A DNA stretch of 64,000 bases, taken from Vanessa cardui. Taxonomy: Eukaryota; Arthropoda; Insecta; Lepidoptera; Nymphalidae. This document shows positions 22,801-34,200 of this stretch, one piece after another (position 1 is the stretch's first letter; every line of letters starts with the position of its first letter). The notes beneath the pieces are model-generated. The model saw only the letters and a program-made list of their open reading frames with translations, did no database searches and was not told the DNA's origin. Where the stretch lies: assembly GCF_905220365.1 (NCBI RefSeq), contig NC_061139.1:10315001-10379000 (forward strand), given 5' to 3'. The position numbers and the translations under genes are program-made.

Positions 22801-23585
22801 ACAAAATAGGTGTATGTATGAATTGTATTTTATAATGCATTCATATATAATTTGATTATTAAAATATATATAAGAGTCTGTTTTATTTAGTTGTCAGGGT
22901 GCCACTCCATCTTGGTAGGTACCTTTCACATCACATATTTTAGTGTTTTTTAAGGGTACTTTAATATTTTTACTATACTTAGGAAAATAATAAGATTTCG
23001 TAACACACACCAAGATGTACATATTCATTAAAAATGTACACAAATTCAGAAATTGTTATCTAAATAAAATAATTTTATAATTAATTTAGGCTTAATTGCC
23101 AGTCCACCCACTAAGAATACTAAATACTTTATGCCAAAGTGAGATGACAATTATTAAATGATCTATGGAAATAGTATATTCGATGGCATGGAATGAATAC
23201 TTAATTAAACAAGATGTTTCTCAATAGTTACCTCGATGCGATAGATACTCCATAGTTTCTTCGGAATCCCCGTAATTGTTAATAACCGCTACATACTTGG
23301 ACTTTCGTAATAGCGCTTCTCGCATCGGTTCCCATTTACTACCGAAGACCGATCCGTAAAACTCATCGAAGTGGTGTAAAGCCTTGTATTTTGGACCAGT
23401 CTTCTTTTTTAATTTTGACTGTAAATAATTTTAAAGTATTCATTTGTATTTCTTTCGTTGTGAACTATGGTAAAAAGGTTCATTAGATATAACTTTACCC
23501 AATGAGTTTTTGACTTAAGCCTAACTTGCAAAATCGAGTATGTGTTTATTCGGGCATTTTTAAATATATTTTGAACACTAAACAT
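16878..23585 (-). CDS. NSUN4-type 5-methylcytosine rRNA methyltransferase, mitochondrial, 514 aa, 10 exons
   Basis: Exons in gene order: 23585-23499, 23418-23232, 22790-22547, 22227-22046, 21724-21596, 21505-21322, 18578-18458, 18245-18121, 17612-17475, 17025-16878. All GT-AG, all phases agree. NSUN4 methylates mitochondrial 12S rRNA and, with MTERF4, acts in mitoribosome assembly. The N-terminus (MFSVQNIFKNARINTYS) is basic and lacks acidic residues, as in a mitochondrial presequence. SAM motif I ALDLCAAPGGK is at 303-313, DVPCTTDRHS with the PC cysteine C385 at 382-391, and VVYCTCALS with the nucleophile-position C437 at 431-439; the end GQLVVPDIAANFGPAY matches the NSUN4 C-terminus. It is longer than the human enzyme (384) through a low-similarity acidic insert (about 95-180). 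Oddity: the 3' part of exon 6 and its donor are tandemly repeated in intron 6, so 21 donors compete for one acceptor. The model uses the first. Confidence 0.93.
18718..21406 (-). repeat. Tandem array of 22 partial NSUN4 exon-6 copies with splice donors
   Basis: 2.69 kb GC-rich and CpG-rich array. On the coding strand each unit has the exon 6 segment from the GGK of SAM motif I to SRSNR, then the donor AACAG|GTGCGC, a block of 9 bp CTCTACTCG-type repeats and a CTAG. There are 22 exon segments and 21 spacers. The basic unit is 123 bp; variants of 114, 132 and 141 bp differ only in the number of 9 bp subrepeats. One substitution was noticed (near 20521). The 22nd copy stops inside the exon (after NDASV) and lacks a donor. 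All unit lengths are multiples of 3, so it stays open on both strands, giving spurious ORFs of over 850 codons. Perfect copies suggest very recent growth, ongoing homogenisation or an assembly artefact. Confidence 0.95.
21860..21975 (+). repeat. Diverged SINE family A fragment
   Basis: Contains aaattctaccacatatgtat, ccaccaacaagatg and ggtggaataatctccaaccc, landmarks of the family A 3' half, with several changes. Lies in an intron of NSUN4, in reverse to that gene. Confidence 0.5.
22312..22472 (+). repeat. SINE family A 3' half
   Basis: Good match to the 3' half of family A, from aaacctgcatgtgtctaat to agtgggaaatttacaggctg. It lies in an NSUN4 intron about 75 bp from exon 3, in reverse orientation to the gene. 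Confidence 0.7.
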
Positions 23586-24447
23586 ATTTATTTATAAATA
23601 CTTTTCGATTTCACTGTGTTTATATTTATTTACTTTTAGGTTATTTTTTGACATTGACAATTCTGTCAATAAATACTTTAAAGATTCTAAGATATTACCA
23701 TCGACTACATCATAAAAATGAAAAAAAAAAAGAATTAATTTATATTACAATGAAAACAAATTTTATATTTATATATTTAAAGAAAATAAGTAGTCATTAA
23801 TTTTTCACTATTTCGGGACGAAACGAATAATTGTCACCATGACAATGAAAGACAAGGACAATTATATCTCTCTTATTTATTTACCCTCACGCCCGCGAAT
23901 ACCAAATTGAGGAGTATTGATTTGTTTACAAGGAGCGAATTGGGAGACTTTGAGTATACTTCGGTATAGGTAGGTGTCTCAACCTTGTCAAAACGATCGA
24001 GATAATATTCCGACTTAATTACTTCTTTACGTGTTGAGGTGTTTATCAACGAATCGTGCCAGTTTAAATACGAACCGGGCGAAGTTTTGAGGGCTTTAAA
24101 AGCTTAATTACTCGCGAGGCGAACTGCTTTATCGATTGCACATCCCGTTCGTATCCTTTCGCGTAAAGTGTACGAGCTAGTAATTCGATAAGGATCGAAA
24201 AATGCGCGGAGATTTTACTATGAGTTTTTGTGACAATGAAACGACCGCTCGGTGAGTATTCTATTGTATTGCTTTTTTTTCCAAAAAGTCTTCCGTTTAA
24301 ATAAATAATCACACAGTTTTCTTTTAAGGTTTGTGAATACTTTTTCGCAATGGAAAAAGGAGTGATTGTATACTGAAGTGTATTTAAAATAGCAACAGTC
24401 ATGTATGGGATGTTGAATATTGGATGGAATGAAGGTAATAAGGTGGA
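23586..24447. promoter_or_regulatory. Shared divergent upstream region of NSUN4 and the CAP-Gly gene
   Basis: 862 bp separate two start codons pointing away from each other, so the two genes probably share a bidirectional promoter. The central part (about 23820-24250) is less AT-rich than its surroundings. At 24203-24250 an ATG opens a 16-codon frame (MRGDFTMSFCDNETTA) that ends in a good donor (CTCG|GTGAGT). It could be an alternative first exon or 5' UTR exon of the plus-strand gene, but no acceptor joins it in frame to the ATG at 24448. No TATA box was recognised for either gene. Confidence 0.5.
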
Positions 24448-27400
24448 ATGGACAACGGTAGGCTGGAAACGGTCCCTCCAGGGACTGTACACTTGGACAC
24501 TGTAAGGTCACTTCATCAAACGGTGGTGTCTCTAAGAACCGCACTCGAAGTATCTAAGAACGAACTTAAAGAATTGAAAGAAAAGTATCAGGAACATTCA
24601 CGTTGTATAGAATATGCTGATGTTATAGAAAAACTAACTTTAGAGAATCATATATTACGTCGAAGGATAATTGATTCTGATGATATAGGAAGTAAATCTC
24701 CCAAGAACATCAATTTAGAGGTGTCTTATAGCCCAAAAGGAGACAAAGGTGGCGACAGTTATAGGAGCGAAGTTTTTATTAAAACAGAATCTGCCAATGA
24801 AATTTTTGAGGATACAAATTATAAAACAACTGAACTCAAAAGTTCCGAGAAATTAGAAGAAATAATTGAAGAATCCAAATCTGAATCAATAGTATCAGAT
24901 AAAACTAATTTTCCTATTGCTACTAGCAGTCCTATTGACGATAATAGTCAAATCTTTGTTCCTAAAGAAGAATCTGAAGTCAATACACCGAGCTTCAAAA
25001 CGAAATTGGAATTGTTGTCGAAGTTTGATGTTAGGATTAAAGTAAAGACTTTGAAAGAGGGTAGTGCAAAATCAAGCACCACGTCTGACAGTGATTCTAC
25101 GACTACGAGTGAAGAAAGAAAAGAAAAATCAACTGGTAAAGCTAACGAGTCAAAAAATTACCATTTCGAAGAGCAACGGGAACACTTTGAAAAATTAACA
25201 AACCATAAAGGTGATAAGGTTGATTTTAAATCTGTTTCTTCGGAGAATATAACAATGGCCGTGCCAAATGAAGCAGAAGTAAAATCTAAAACTGATAAGT
25301 TTGATGTACAAGTGCGCATCACATCAGAGGACAATCTCGTCGTTAAAGAAACTATCGAGAGGTCGAGGAGGAAAGATACGTTAAATTTGGATGTGGACAA
25401 TTTAAGTCTTCGGTAAATAAAACGTTTCTTTTTCAAAAGTTTAAGTATAAAATGTATATAGTATCTTATAAAATTATTTATATGTTATTTGCTTCAGATC
25501 AATGTCGGAAGGCGATAATTCAGTTTTCTCTGAAGGCGGAACAACTCCAATGGAACAGAATACTGAACCCGATGATAAACAAGATCAGGAAAACGGGAGC
25601 GGCAACGAGTCCGAGGAAGTCGACGATATAGAACTTATATTTACGACGGATGAGTCGAAGGATATGAGCAATTTGCAGGCACGTTCTAGTACTAGAAATA
25701 TCGTATATCATTTTCAGATGTTTTTATTTTTCAGTCATAGACAGAATTATATCTTTAGATACTTTGTTTGTACATTTGGGCTTGTTTTATGTATATTTAA
25801 ATTATGTATACAATTTTTTTGTTTATCAAAAAATAACGTCTTAACTGAATGCTTAAGGAAAAAAGAAAACTTCAAGATCCTCCCTCGACCCTAATCGCCT
25901 AAACCCTATAAATATTAAAATAATAGAAATGAATTAAAAAAGTAAAATATTTCTTCAAAATGAATTTAAAAACAGAATACTTTAGAAAATAGGTCTGTGA
26001 AGGTGGGCTTGATAAAATTATTATCAAAAGGAGCAATTCACAAACACGATGTAATAGATTTTGCCGTTCAAGTTGATTGCGTGTGAACGTCACATTAGTT
26101 TTAAATTCGAGTACCCATGTATCGCCCCCATTTATTCACATCGTAAATTTGCAACTCGGATACCAGAATTGTTTCGACGACTGGGGTTTATGGTTTTGCG
26201 TGTGAAATAGTAAACGTGTTAAGCAGAATTAGAGTCGATAATTCGTTCGGCTGTATATGATTAGAACATTAAATTTTAGAACTGATATTTATTTATTTTT
26301 TCTAAAACAAAAATACTTTAAAGCATCCATATAATATGGATATTGTTATCCACAGGAAGATCTCGTTTCAATACGAGAGACCGATCAATGGGTTCCTGCC
26401 TCAGCTTCTACGACTCATTCGACGCCTGTTCTGATCAAATTTCATACTCTGGATCCAGACTTTCAACCAGGAAGTGATGTCAGTAATATGAGAAAAGAGA
26501 ATCAAGAAAACAGTCCATGCTATGCAGCAGAACCGTCGCTAAGAATGAAAAGGGTGTCTTTGCCTAACGATAAAGAGATAAAACATGTTGGATTTAACGA
26601 GAAGGGAACTCTCGAACTGCCTGGTCGTGGGATTCTAAAGAGTTATGATAATAAGTCCGATAATATGCTGTACAGACGTAGTCCAAATACAAGTTCCAGG
26701 AGACTTGACAGTATTGATAGCCTAACTTGCGAATATAATCGTGGACTCAGCTTTGATAACACAAAGTCTTCGAGCTACGAATTAGGGTCTAGTCTAGATG
26801 TCTTACATAGAGAGGAGAGTGTGGACAGCTTTTATAAGCCAAGAATGGGACATCGGTTTTCCGTGTTTGCTGAAACTGATATATCGAAATGTGGCATTTC
26901 GGAGGATGATCTTGCAACCAATCTGAATTCGAGGCGTAATACATGCCCCAACCCATTCCAATATAGGTGAGAATTCAATTAACTGCAATTTTGGCTCTGC
27001 GTTTGAAAGGACATATCTAAATTTTTGAGTAAAATGTAAAGCGCATTGGAAAGTGCCAAATACTTTGCGTATTGTAAATAAATTAGAATATAAATGTTGC
27101 TGGAATTTTTAGACCCTTGATGCCTCGCTCTGGAGCCCGTTCGGGGTACAAAGCTGTCGGCCGACCTCGACCAGTAGTGTACCAGGGATTCGCCCCTCGA
27201 CGGGAGAACGCTGCACAGACAGATGTCTCCGCTCTGCCACCGAGGTGGACTTCAGATGGCTATTTAGCCTATAAGGTATGTAATGCGAAACATTTTTGGC
27301 CATAGCCAAACCTGTATTCAGTATGCATGCTTTTCTTCATAGTCATTGCCTTTGCTAGCTGCTTACGCACACACTTAACTATTTTTCTGCACATTTTGTG

Positions 27401-30400
27401 TTAATATACTACATAAAAGATTGACTATAAAACAAGAGGCCCATGGAGCGCGCGGATTATTTAGTGAAGCAATAAAAGCGACTGAAAATTCCCGGAAGTC
27501 TGTGTTGAAATAACAATTTGTTAAAATGACAATAATAAACGTGATATCATTTTTGACGTATTAACAATAAGTAACGTCGTCGTAAACTGTTGCCTTCGCT
27601 TTTGAGTTTGCAATTGCGTTGAAGTGCGGTGAACTCCATCAGCCCTCTTGATACAGACTTTTGATACTGTTCACATGATTTTCTGGTATTTATTAGAAAT
27701 AAAATACAATTAAGTATATTATACATCCATATCAATCAAATTGTTTACAAAGAAGTATAACATTAATGTACTACATTAATATGATACTAACAGATGAACT
27801 CGACTCACCCGACGGTGGCGCCCACGCTACCACAGCGCACAAGCACCACCCGTCGGCTTACCATCCCCGATGCGCGGCCACCACCACCACAACGACGCAC
27901 TGATGAGGCTCGTCGGGTACTACTCAGTGACATTGGTAAGATATTGCAAATCAATTACTAATATCTAGACATTTGACTGTCTTGATAATCTGTTATCTAG
28001 CTTGTAAAGATGTAGAAATTAAAGGAAGTGACTTCGTAGATCCTGCAACTAAAACCACAGGTAGTGTCGGATTAAAAGAGCTAGTAAGTAGAGTGCACCG
28101 ATTACGGTGCATATTTTGATTTGCCGTGATCGAAATCCCTGTAGTCCCGTTTTGGTTTTAATTGTGAGTTTATTTATTTTTTCGTTTTTCCAATCATTAC
28201 AGAATTTTTTTTTCTTTCGGTTGGTTTGGTGGTGGTTATGTCCTTATTGTAAAATAAAAGAGAACAAAGTAGTGTTCTTTAAACATGTCGACAATCGTCT
28301 GTTAATGAGTCTGAAAATTGTAAAGTGCTGTTTTTATAACATGCATATAGGCGTTGCCTTCAGAACTTTATAGTTATTTTGAGGTTACTTCATGGAACTC
28401 AAAGTGATACTTATGCGGTATAGTTTATAGAAATCGAAGATTACTTGAATTATATTGCATTATATCGAACGTGACGATTGATTTATTTGCCATTTCCTAG
28501 AAAGTGGCATCAATCTCGTCACGAGGACTTCAATAAATCATTGTCCTGCAACACGTATACTTAATATGGGTTACAACGAGGTTACAGGAAAATATACAAA
28601 CTTTACTACCTAATAGTCTATAGATCCAACGATTAGGTGCCAGTCTTAATCGCTCATAATCCATACACTATGTGGGCTTAAAAGATTCGTAGTATGTAAT
28701 AAAGACACTGGTGAAGCTTTGTTGCTAGTAATATGTTTTACAGGATTCACGTCCATGGTGCCTGAGTTGTCACGCTCAGCTGAGCCGCTGTGGACACGAC
28801 GAGCGACCGGCGTTCACGATTCTTCTCAATCACCCTCCAAGTAAATATACAATATATGTATAACAGATGTTACTTGAGCATTTTGTGTGAAATTACGTAT
28901 ATCCTAAAATATATTTAATCTATCGTAATGATACATATATTCCATAGTCTAATACATGGCAATTTTTAAGTCCTTAATCTTGAAAAGTCATAAAAATAAA
29001 TTGCCATTTATTTCGACTATTTGATCTTTGGTTATCAGCCTAAGGCATGTGTGTTTTTTTGGGAGAATCAAGCAACATTTCATGTCATTTCCAAAGAACT
29101 TAAGAAGTCTTAACTGCTGAGCGAATATGATTAGATAAAGTAAAATTATGGGTTTATTCATTTATAATTATCCTTCTACATATAACGGCTTTCTGAGATG
29201 GAAGATTATCGTAGCATCGTCGTATCGTGATAGCATCAGTTGAATTCCATAATGTATGAAGTTGTACATTTGTTCAATTTATTGCAGATATCGCTACCGT
29301 TCTCCGTGTCTGAGCGTAGATCGAAGCAATGATTGGACTCAAACGGCAAACATCGCTTCCGTTAAAGGTAACGAATTATCTTCATTAGTTTAAAAAATAA
29401 CCCAAAATATTTTATTCCTTGTCTAATATTTCGAATTTCATAAATAAAATAAGTACAGCAAGAGTCCTGTAAATCTTCCTGTAAATATTTTAAATCTTCT
29501 TATTTATGTTTGGCTGGATTATGTTTTATGGGTTTTTATATCGACAATATTTCTAATTCTATACCTAATCAAATAGAGAGAAATGTTTTTTGACTTATGT
29601 TGCTTTATTTAATCGAAAGGATGACTTAAATTTAAAAACATTTTGTTAATCCACGCAATGCCGTATTAAACTCGACATTTTGTTTAGCAAAAGTTATTTT
29701 GTTACTTAACTGAAATTATGTCTTAGGTGTATCTTGGCGCGGTTCACTACCAGACGTTCGTCGGGATGACACTGATGAGCTTCTACAGGAGACCGAAGCT
29801 TTCCTTCGTCGCTCTATTGATAATTTGCGCTCCACTTCGCTTGAAAGTTAGTATTTCGATTGGACTTTTCTAAGATTATTTAAAGGATGAAACACCATAT
29901 AAATGTAATCACCATCTAACTTATATGAATGTATTTTTAACTGAAGTTTTAATTTTTTTGAAGAATCAATCTTTTACAACGCTTCTGGAATGTCTTTTGA
30001 GTATTTTTCAAATAAATTTTGTATAATTAACTACCTCTCTATTATCATTACTAGACGTCACTCACACTCACAGTTAATTAAACGAATTTTGAAATAGTTT
30101 CGTCAATTATTATTATATCGAATTTGATTAAACCGTAGATAATTTCTTTCATATTTATTCCAGAACTCCTTATGGATAAACATACAATAGCTTATAATAT
30201 AATAATCGGATTTTGTCAATAATTTGACCGGCACTATCGCACGAAAGATCCATACCAAAACACTTAAGTCCAACATTAGTCCATCTGAAAATGTTGTTGT
30301 GTAAAGGATAATATTTGAAGTAAATGTTTAACAAAAGGACATACACTGCAAGATACTGTTCTTTCAATGCACTTCCTTCTGGTATACTGTCAAATAAATA

Positions 30401-31192
30401 TTTAAAGTTGATAAACTTTAAAAATATAAAATGTCCAGAGGATCGGAGGTGCGATTCATGAGGAAATGCTGTTAGAATTCCTGCCACCATTGCGTAGAAT
30501 TGGTCATGATTTGTACTGCCTCAATGTCTTTAATTATAATGTAAATAAATTTAATAACAAATGAATAATACTCGAATACGAATAAGTAGCGATCATTCAA
30601 ATTTCTCGGTTTTACAGTGGACAGTTCCAGTGAACGATCAGGTCACCCATACATCCCAGCTGATGCAAAGCAGTTGCGTCTCGGACACGCTGTGAAACTG
30701 ATAACCCCACAAGGAAGACTTGCGGTGGGACGCGTCAGGTATGGAATGAAAAATCAAAAAATCGTGCACCAGTTTTTTTATGTGAAACAAATCTCAGTAT
30801 AGCACGAATATAAAAGTTCCGCCATGTTTCACTCCCGTGCGTACCTTATGGCAATGGGACTAGAAATATGAGTTTATGTTTGATCTCGCTTAGATAAATA
30901 TAGACTCATGAAACTCTTATAGCAAGCTTTAGGGCGAAAAAAGTAATTGTTGAATTTGCTTCTTACTTTCCCTGTTATAAAGTTGTAAGTTTGTTATAGA
31001 TACGTCGGCCTCGCGGGCGGCACCGCTGCAAATAGCGGTATAGTTGTCGGCGCGGAGTTTTCAATGTCTCAGTACCCAGGAATGCCTCGTAATGATGGTA
31101 ACTACAATGGAAGGCGGTATTTCCTCACTCCGCCACAGTACACTGCTCTGTTTGTACCCTTCTCGAAGATAGTTATGGCGTGGGCCAACTAG
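24448..31192 (+). CDS. Coiled-coil protein with C-terminal CAP-Gly domain, 890 aa, 10 exons
   Basis: Exons: 24448-25412, 25498-25678, 26356-26966, 27113-27275, 27794-27935, 28744-28840, 29288-29367, 29727-29846, 30618-30738, 31000-31192. Phases agree; an in-frame TAA sits just before the ATG. Intron 2 appears to be GC-AG (CAG|GCACGT). Residues about 8-75 form a predicted coiled coil (Leu/Glu/Lys heptads, then ENHILRRRI); 80-380 are acidic, Ser/Thr-rich and disordered; 380-780 are Arg/Ser/Pro-rich. The end (about 804-888) is CAP-Gly-like: LGHAVKLITPQGRLAVGRVR, YVGLAGG, then RNDGNYNGRRYF. The family's GKNDG signature, which grips EEY/F tails of tubulin and EB proteins, reads PRNDG here, so binding may differ. 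CAP-Gly proteins usually act on microtubule plus ends. I do not recognise the ortholog. An optional exon at 28001-28083 would change the C-terminus. Confidence 0.88.
25679..26355 (+). other. Intron 2 of the CAP-Gly gene, apparent GC-AG type
   Basis: The preceding exon must end after AATTTGCAG to join ...DMSNLQ to EDLVSIRETD in phase 0. The base pair following is GC, not GT (CAG|GCACGT). GT dinucleotides a few bases on would add residues with no obvious counterpart. No other gene is seen in this intron. Confidence 0.5.
28001..28083 (+). other. Possible cassette exon of the CAP-Gly gene
   Basis: 83 bp between exons 5 and 6, bounded by TTATCTAG and CTA|GTAAGT. In the phase delivered by exon 5 it is open and reads CKDVEIKGSDFVDPATKTTG. 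Because 83 is not a multiple of 3, its inclusion would shift exon 6 into another open frame and end translation early in exon 7, removing the CAP-Gly domain. No transcript evidence is available here. Confidence 0.3.
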
Positions 31193-31245
31193 GCACATGA
31201 AGTGAAACGGAAATCCGGCTCGAAGGACCATTTTTAGACTTTTCA

Positions 31246-31251
31246 AATAAA
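31246..31251 (+). terminator. Poly(A) signal of the CAP-Gly gene
   Basis: AATAAA 54 bp after the stop codon in AT-rich sequence. Further hexamers downstream (for example near 31860) could serve as alternative sites. Confidence 0.5.
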
Positions 31252-34200
31252 TGTGAAGTTCATGTTAATTTATATAAATGTGTTGTCTTTATACTGATCA
31301 ATCTATGTAGAAAGGCCTAATTAACGCATGTTATGTAATAATAAGACGGGAGAATACCTGCTGGAATTGATGAAGGAATGTGAATGTATAAAAACGTGAT
31401 ACTCTTGAAGTCATTTGAAAGTAACATTACTATGGTGTCATTAAGGTTTATTTTTGATAACAGTGATAAGTATTAACCACATGTTTGATTTTGGAATAGT
31501 TGGAAAAAAATTATAGTGAATAATCGAATAACATTTGTATTGCATAAAAGACTTCAGTTGAAGAAAAATTTAATATTACTTTAAAGAGAAACTAAAAGAT
31601 ATAGGAGAGAAGGATTAACGTTATACATTTTACTCATGGGCTAGTTACCTATAGGCTAGTTAGCAAACTTTCAACTTTGCTATATGATTGTGACCACAAA
31701 CGATTTATATGAAAATAATATTACATGTAGTTGTTTGTTTGTTACTACAGTTTCACGATAGTAAGTAATGTGTATTGTCTGTAAAAACACATTTGCCTAA
31801 AGCAAGCTGCGATTGATTGAACTATGTAAGAAATTCTCTTCCTATATAATTATGAAGTACTAATAAAAAGTTCAAATTACGTAAAACCTTTTTTTAAAAT
31901 ATGAAGTTTTATGCAGATAGCTCGTTAGAGTTGAAATCGTTACAAACTTTATTGAAAAGTTTAGTAGATCAAATTTCAATTTTATCTATAAATAATTAAG
32001 ATTGAAAATTAACTAATCGATATTGATGTATAGGCTAGTTATATGCATGGTATGTGTGTAATGTTAGCCTAAGGGAAATATAGAAATGGGGGTAGATTTG
32101 TCTTGTGATTATCCTTGTGGGCAAACGTATGTGAACAGTTATTGCCTTCATAATACAACAAGTGATGATAGTGATTACTGATGGTACACGAAAAAATCTC
32201 CAACATAATTCTATCATGGCACACTTGCGGGAAAAGTGTCAGAATCGGTACCCAGCAAATCTACCTCATAATCTTCTTTTTCTTACCTTCATATTATAAA
32301 ATATAAAGGTTTTAAGAGTATAAAAGAGATGTATTTTATGTCAATCGTCACTAATGTATAGTGCGCAATGATATTCTAATAAACAGATATGTTATATCCA
32401 TACTAAACAACAGAAAAAAGAGTGCCGTGCCGAGGACCGTTTATTTTTGTTTATTTTTGCATTTCGTTAAAAGTAAAGAGGATAGCTTGATAAATACAAT
32501 AAGTAAAAGGGATAACTAGATGTTTTAATTACGCAAAACGTATTTCTACGTAATTATTGTGTATTATAACGTATTACTACGTCAAACGACAAAAGGCAAA
32601 CGTCCCAATTAGGTCGTTTTCTAGTCTTCACTTTTTGCGCGTTAACAACATATCTGCTTACTACAACATCATTGATAGTGCGTAAGTATTTTTTTAAATT
32701 CCTGCTCACTTTTCTAAATTATGGTGCTCTGTCTCTTTCTTGTTTTGGAGGTTATTTTTTTTATATCTTTCGCTGTTTTTGTTATAGTTATCTTGTTGTC
32801 AAGAAAAAAATGTTTGATATGGACATTTTTATTCGTTTTTCAGTGGTATATTATTATCATACTTTAATATCTGTGTGTAGACAAATGTATTTTCAGATAT
32901 TGTATTATAAATTAATAAGAATATTGATGTTAGACAATACTCCCGAAGTTAAATATCAAGATTGTTTGACATTGTATCTCATATCTATGGTTTTTAATGT
33001 GTCAGTTATAGAAAGATAGACATTTTAGCGTCTGAAACGTTAAATATAGTTATGATGCACTCAGATTTACATTAAGCTTATCATATTGCGCACAATGAAG
33101 TTTCCCTTCAAAAATAAATATATAATTGTTAGTAAAAACTTAATACTTTTGTTCATAAGTGTGAAAATACTAATAGTAGGAATTTTATTTCTCCACCATG
33201 ACTGTATTTCTATTACAATTAAGAACACGTTAATACTCTGGAATCGATTGAAATCGGCACTACGAACACAATAGTAAACAATTCTTTGCTTTAAGAAGAT
33301 AATGGCAAAAGAAGTAACTGCAACTATTTGTATGTCGACGTATTTTATAGCTTTAGTAAATGTTTAATGTTATAAATCTTGATCATATGACCTTGAATAG
33401 CTCATTCTGATTGGTCGGCAATTTAAATGATTCGTTACAAACGTGCTTCGATTGGCCGACAGACGAATATCGCGGTTGATAAATTTTAATCGAATTCAAA
33501 TTGTTGTTTGTAATCTTCTAATATAAATATTATTGTATTAATATGTGTAGTATTTTTGATGTAAAGTGTATTATAATTATAATGTAATTGCTTTACTTAC
33601 TAGCTGGCTAGGCTACTCTTAAACTTATCATTGACTGTTGGACAAGGGCTGTCCCCTTATATATCATAATTCATAAATTAAAATTCGAAATTCAAAAATT
33701 TCGAATCTGTCGACTCTTGACAAGATTAAAAACTCAAATGAAGGATTATTTATAACAGTCCTAATTATACTGACGAAATTGTCAAGTATTATAAACTTTT
33801 TTCTGTAATTCTTAATAGATGGCGCTTTACAAACGTCATTTTTGACGTTTACGGTAACTTTTGAAATATAGTGTATACCGTACTCTTTTTTTAATATGTC
33901 TATAGCCTATATATATAATTAAATCAATTAGAGGAGAATATGTAGAATTCTTTTATTTTTCATAGATGTAGCTTGGGAATTGAATGAATCGAAAGTGTCT
34001 TATTAGTATATTCTTGGCTTTCATACGAAATGGATAGTTGAATGCAAGTATCTACCGAATTTATAACTATCAATTTAAAATTCAAAATCTTTCAATCTAT
34101 ATACTGGTTAGAATTTAGTCACTGATTCTAAAAATAGGAAATTTTGGTCTAGCATAAAAAGTGCTTAAAATTTCAGCGGTACTTGCATCTAATTAGGTAG

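Noticed and set aside
24064..24544. Minus-strand frames of 142 and 108 codons upstream of and overlapping the CAP-Gly start
   Set aside because: Antisense to the upstream region and first exon; no homology recognised. The shared promoter reading is simpler.
32672..33274. Two plus-strand frames of 115 and 62 codons
   Set aside because: T-rich chance frames in the noncoding region downstream of the CAP-Gly gene; no family match or gene signals.
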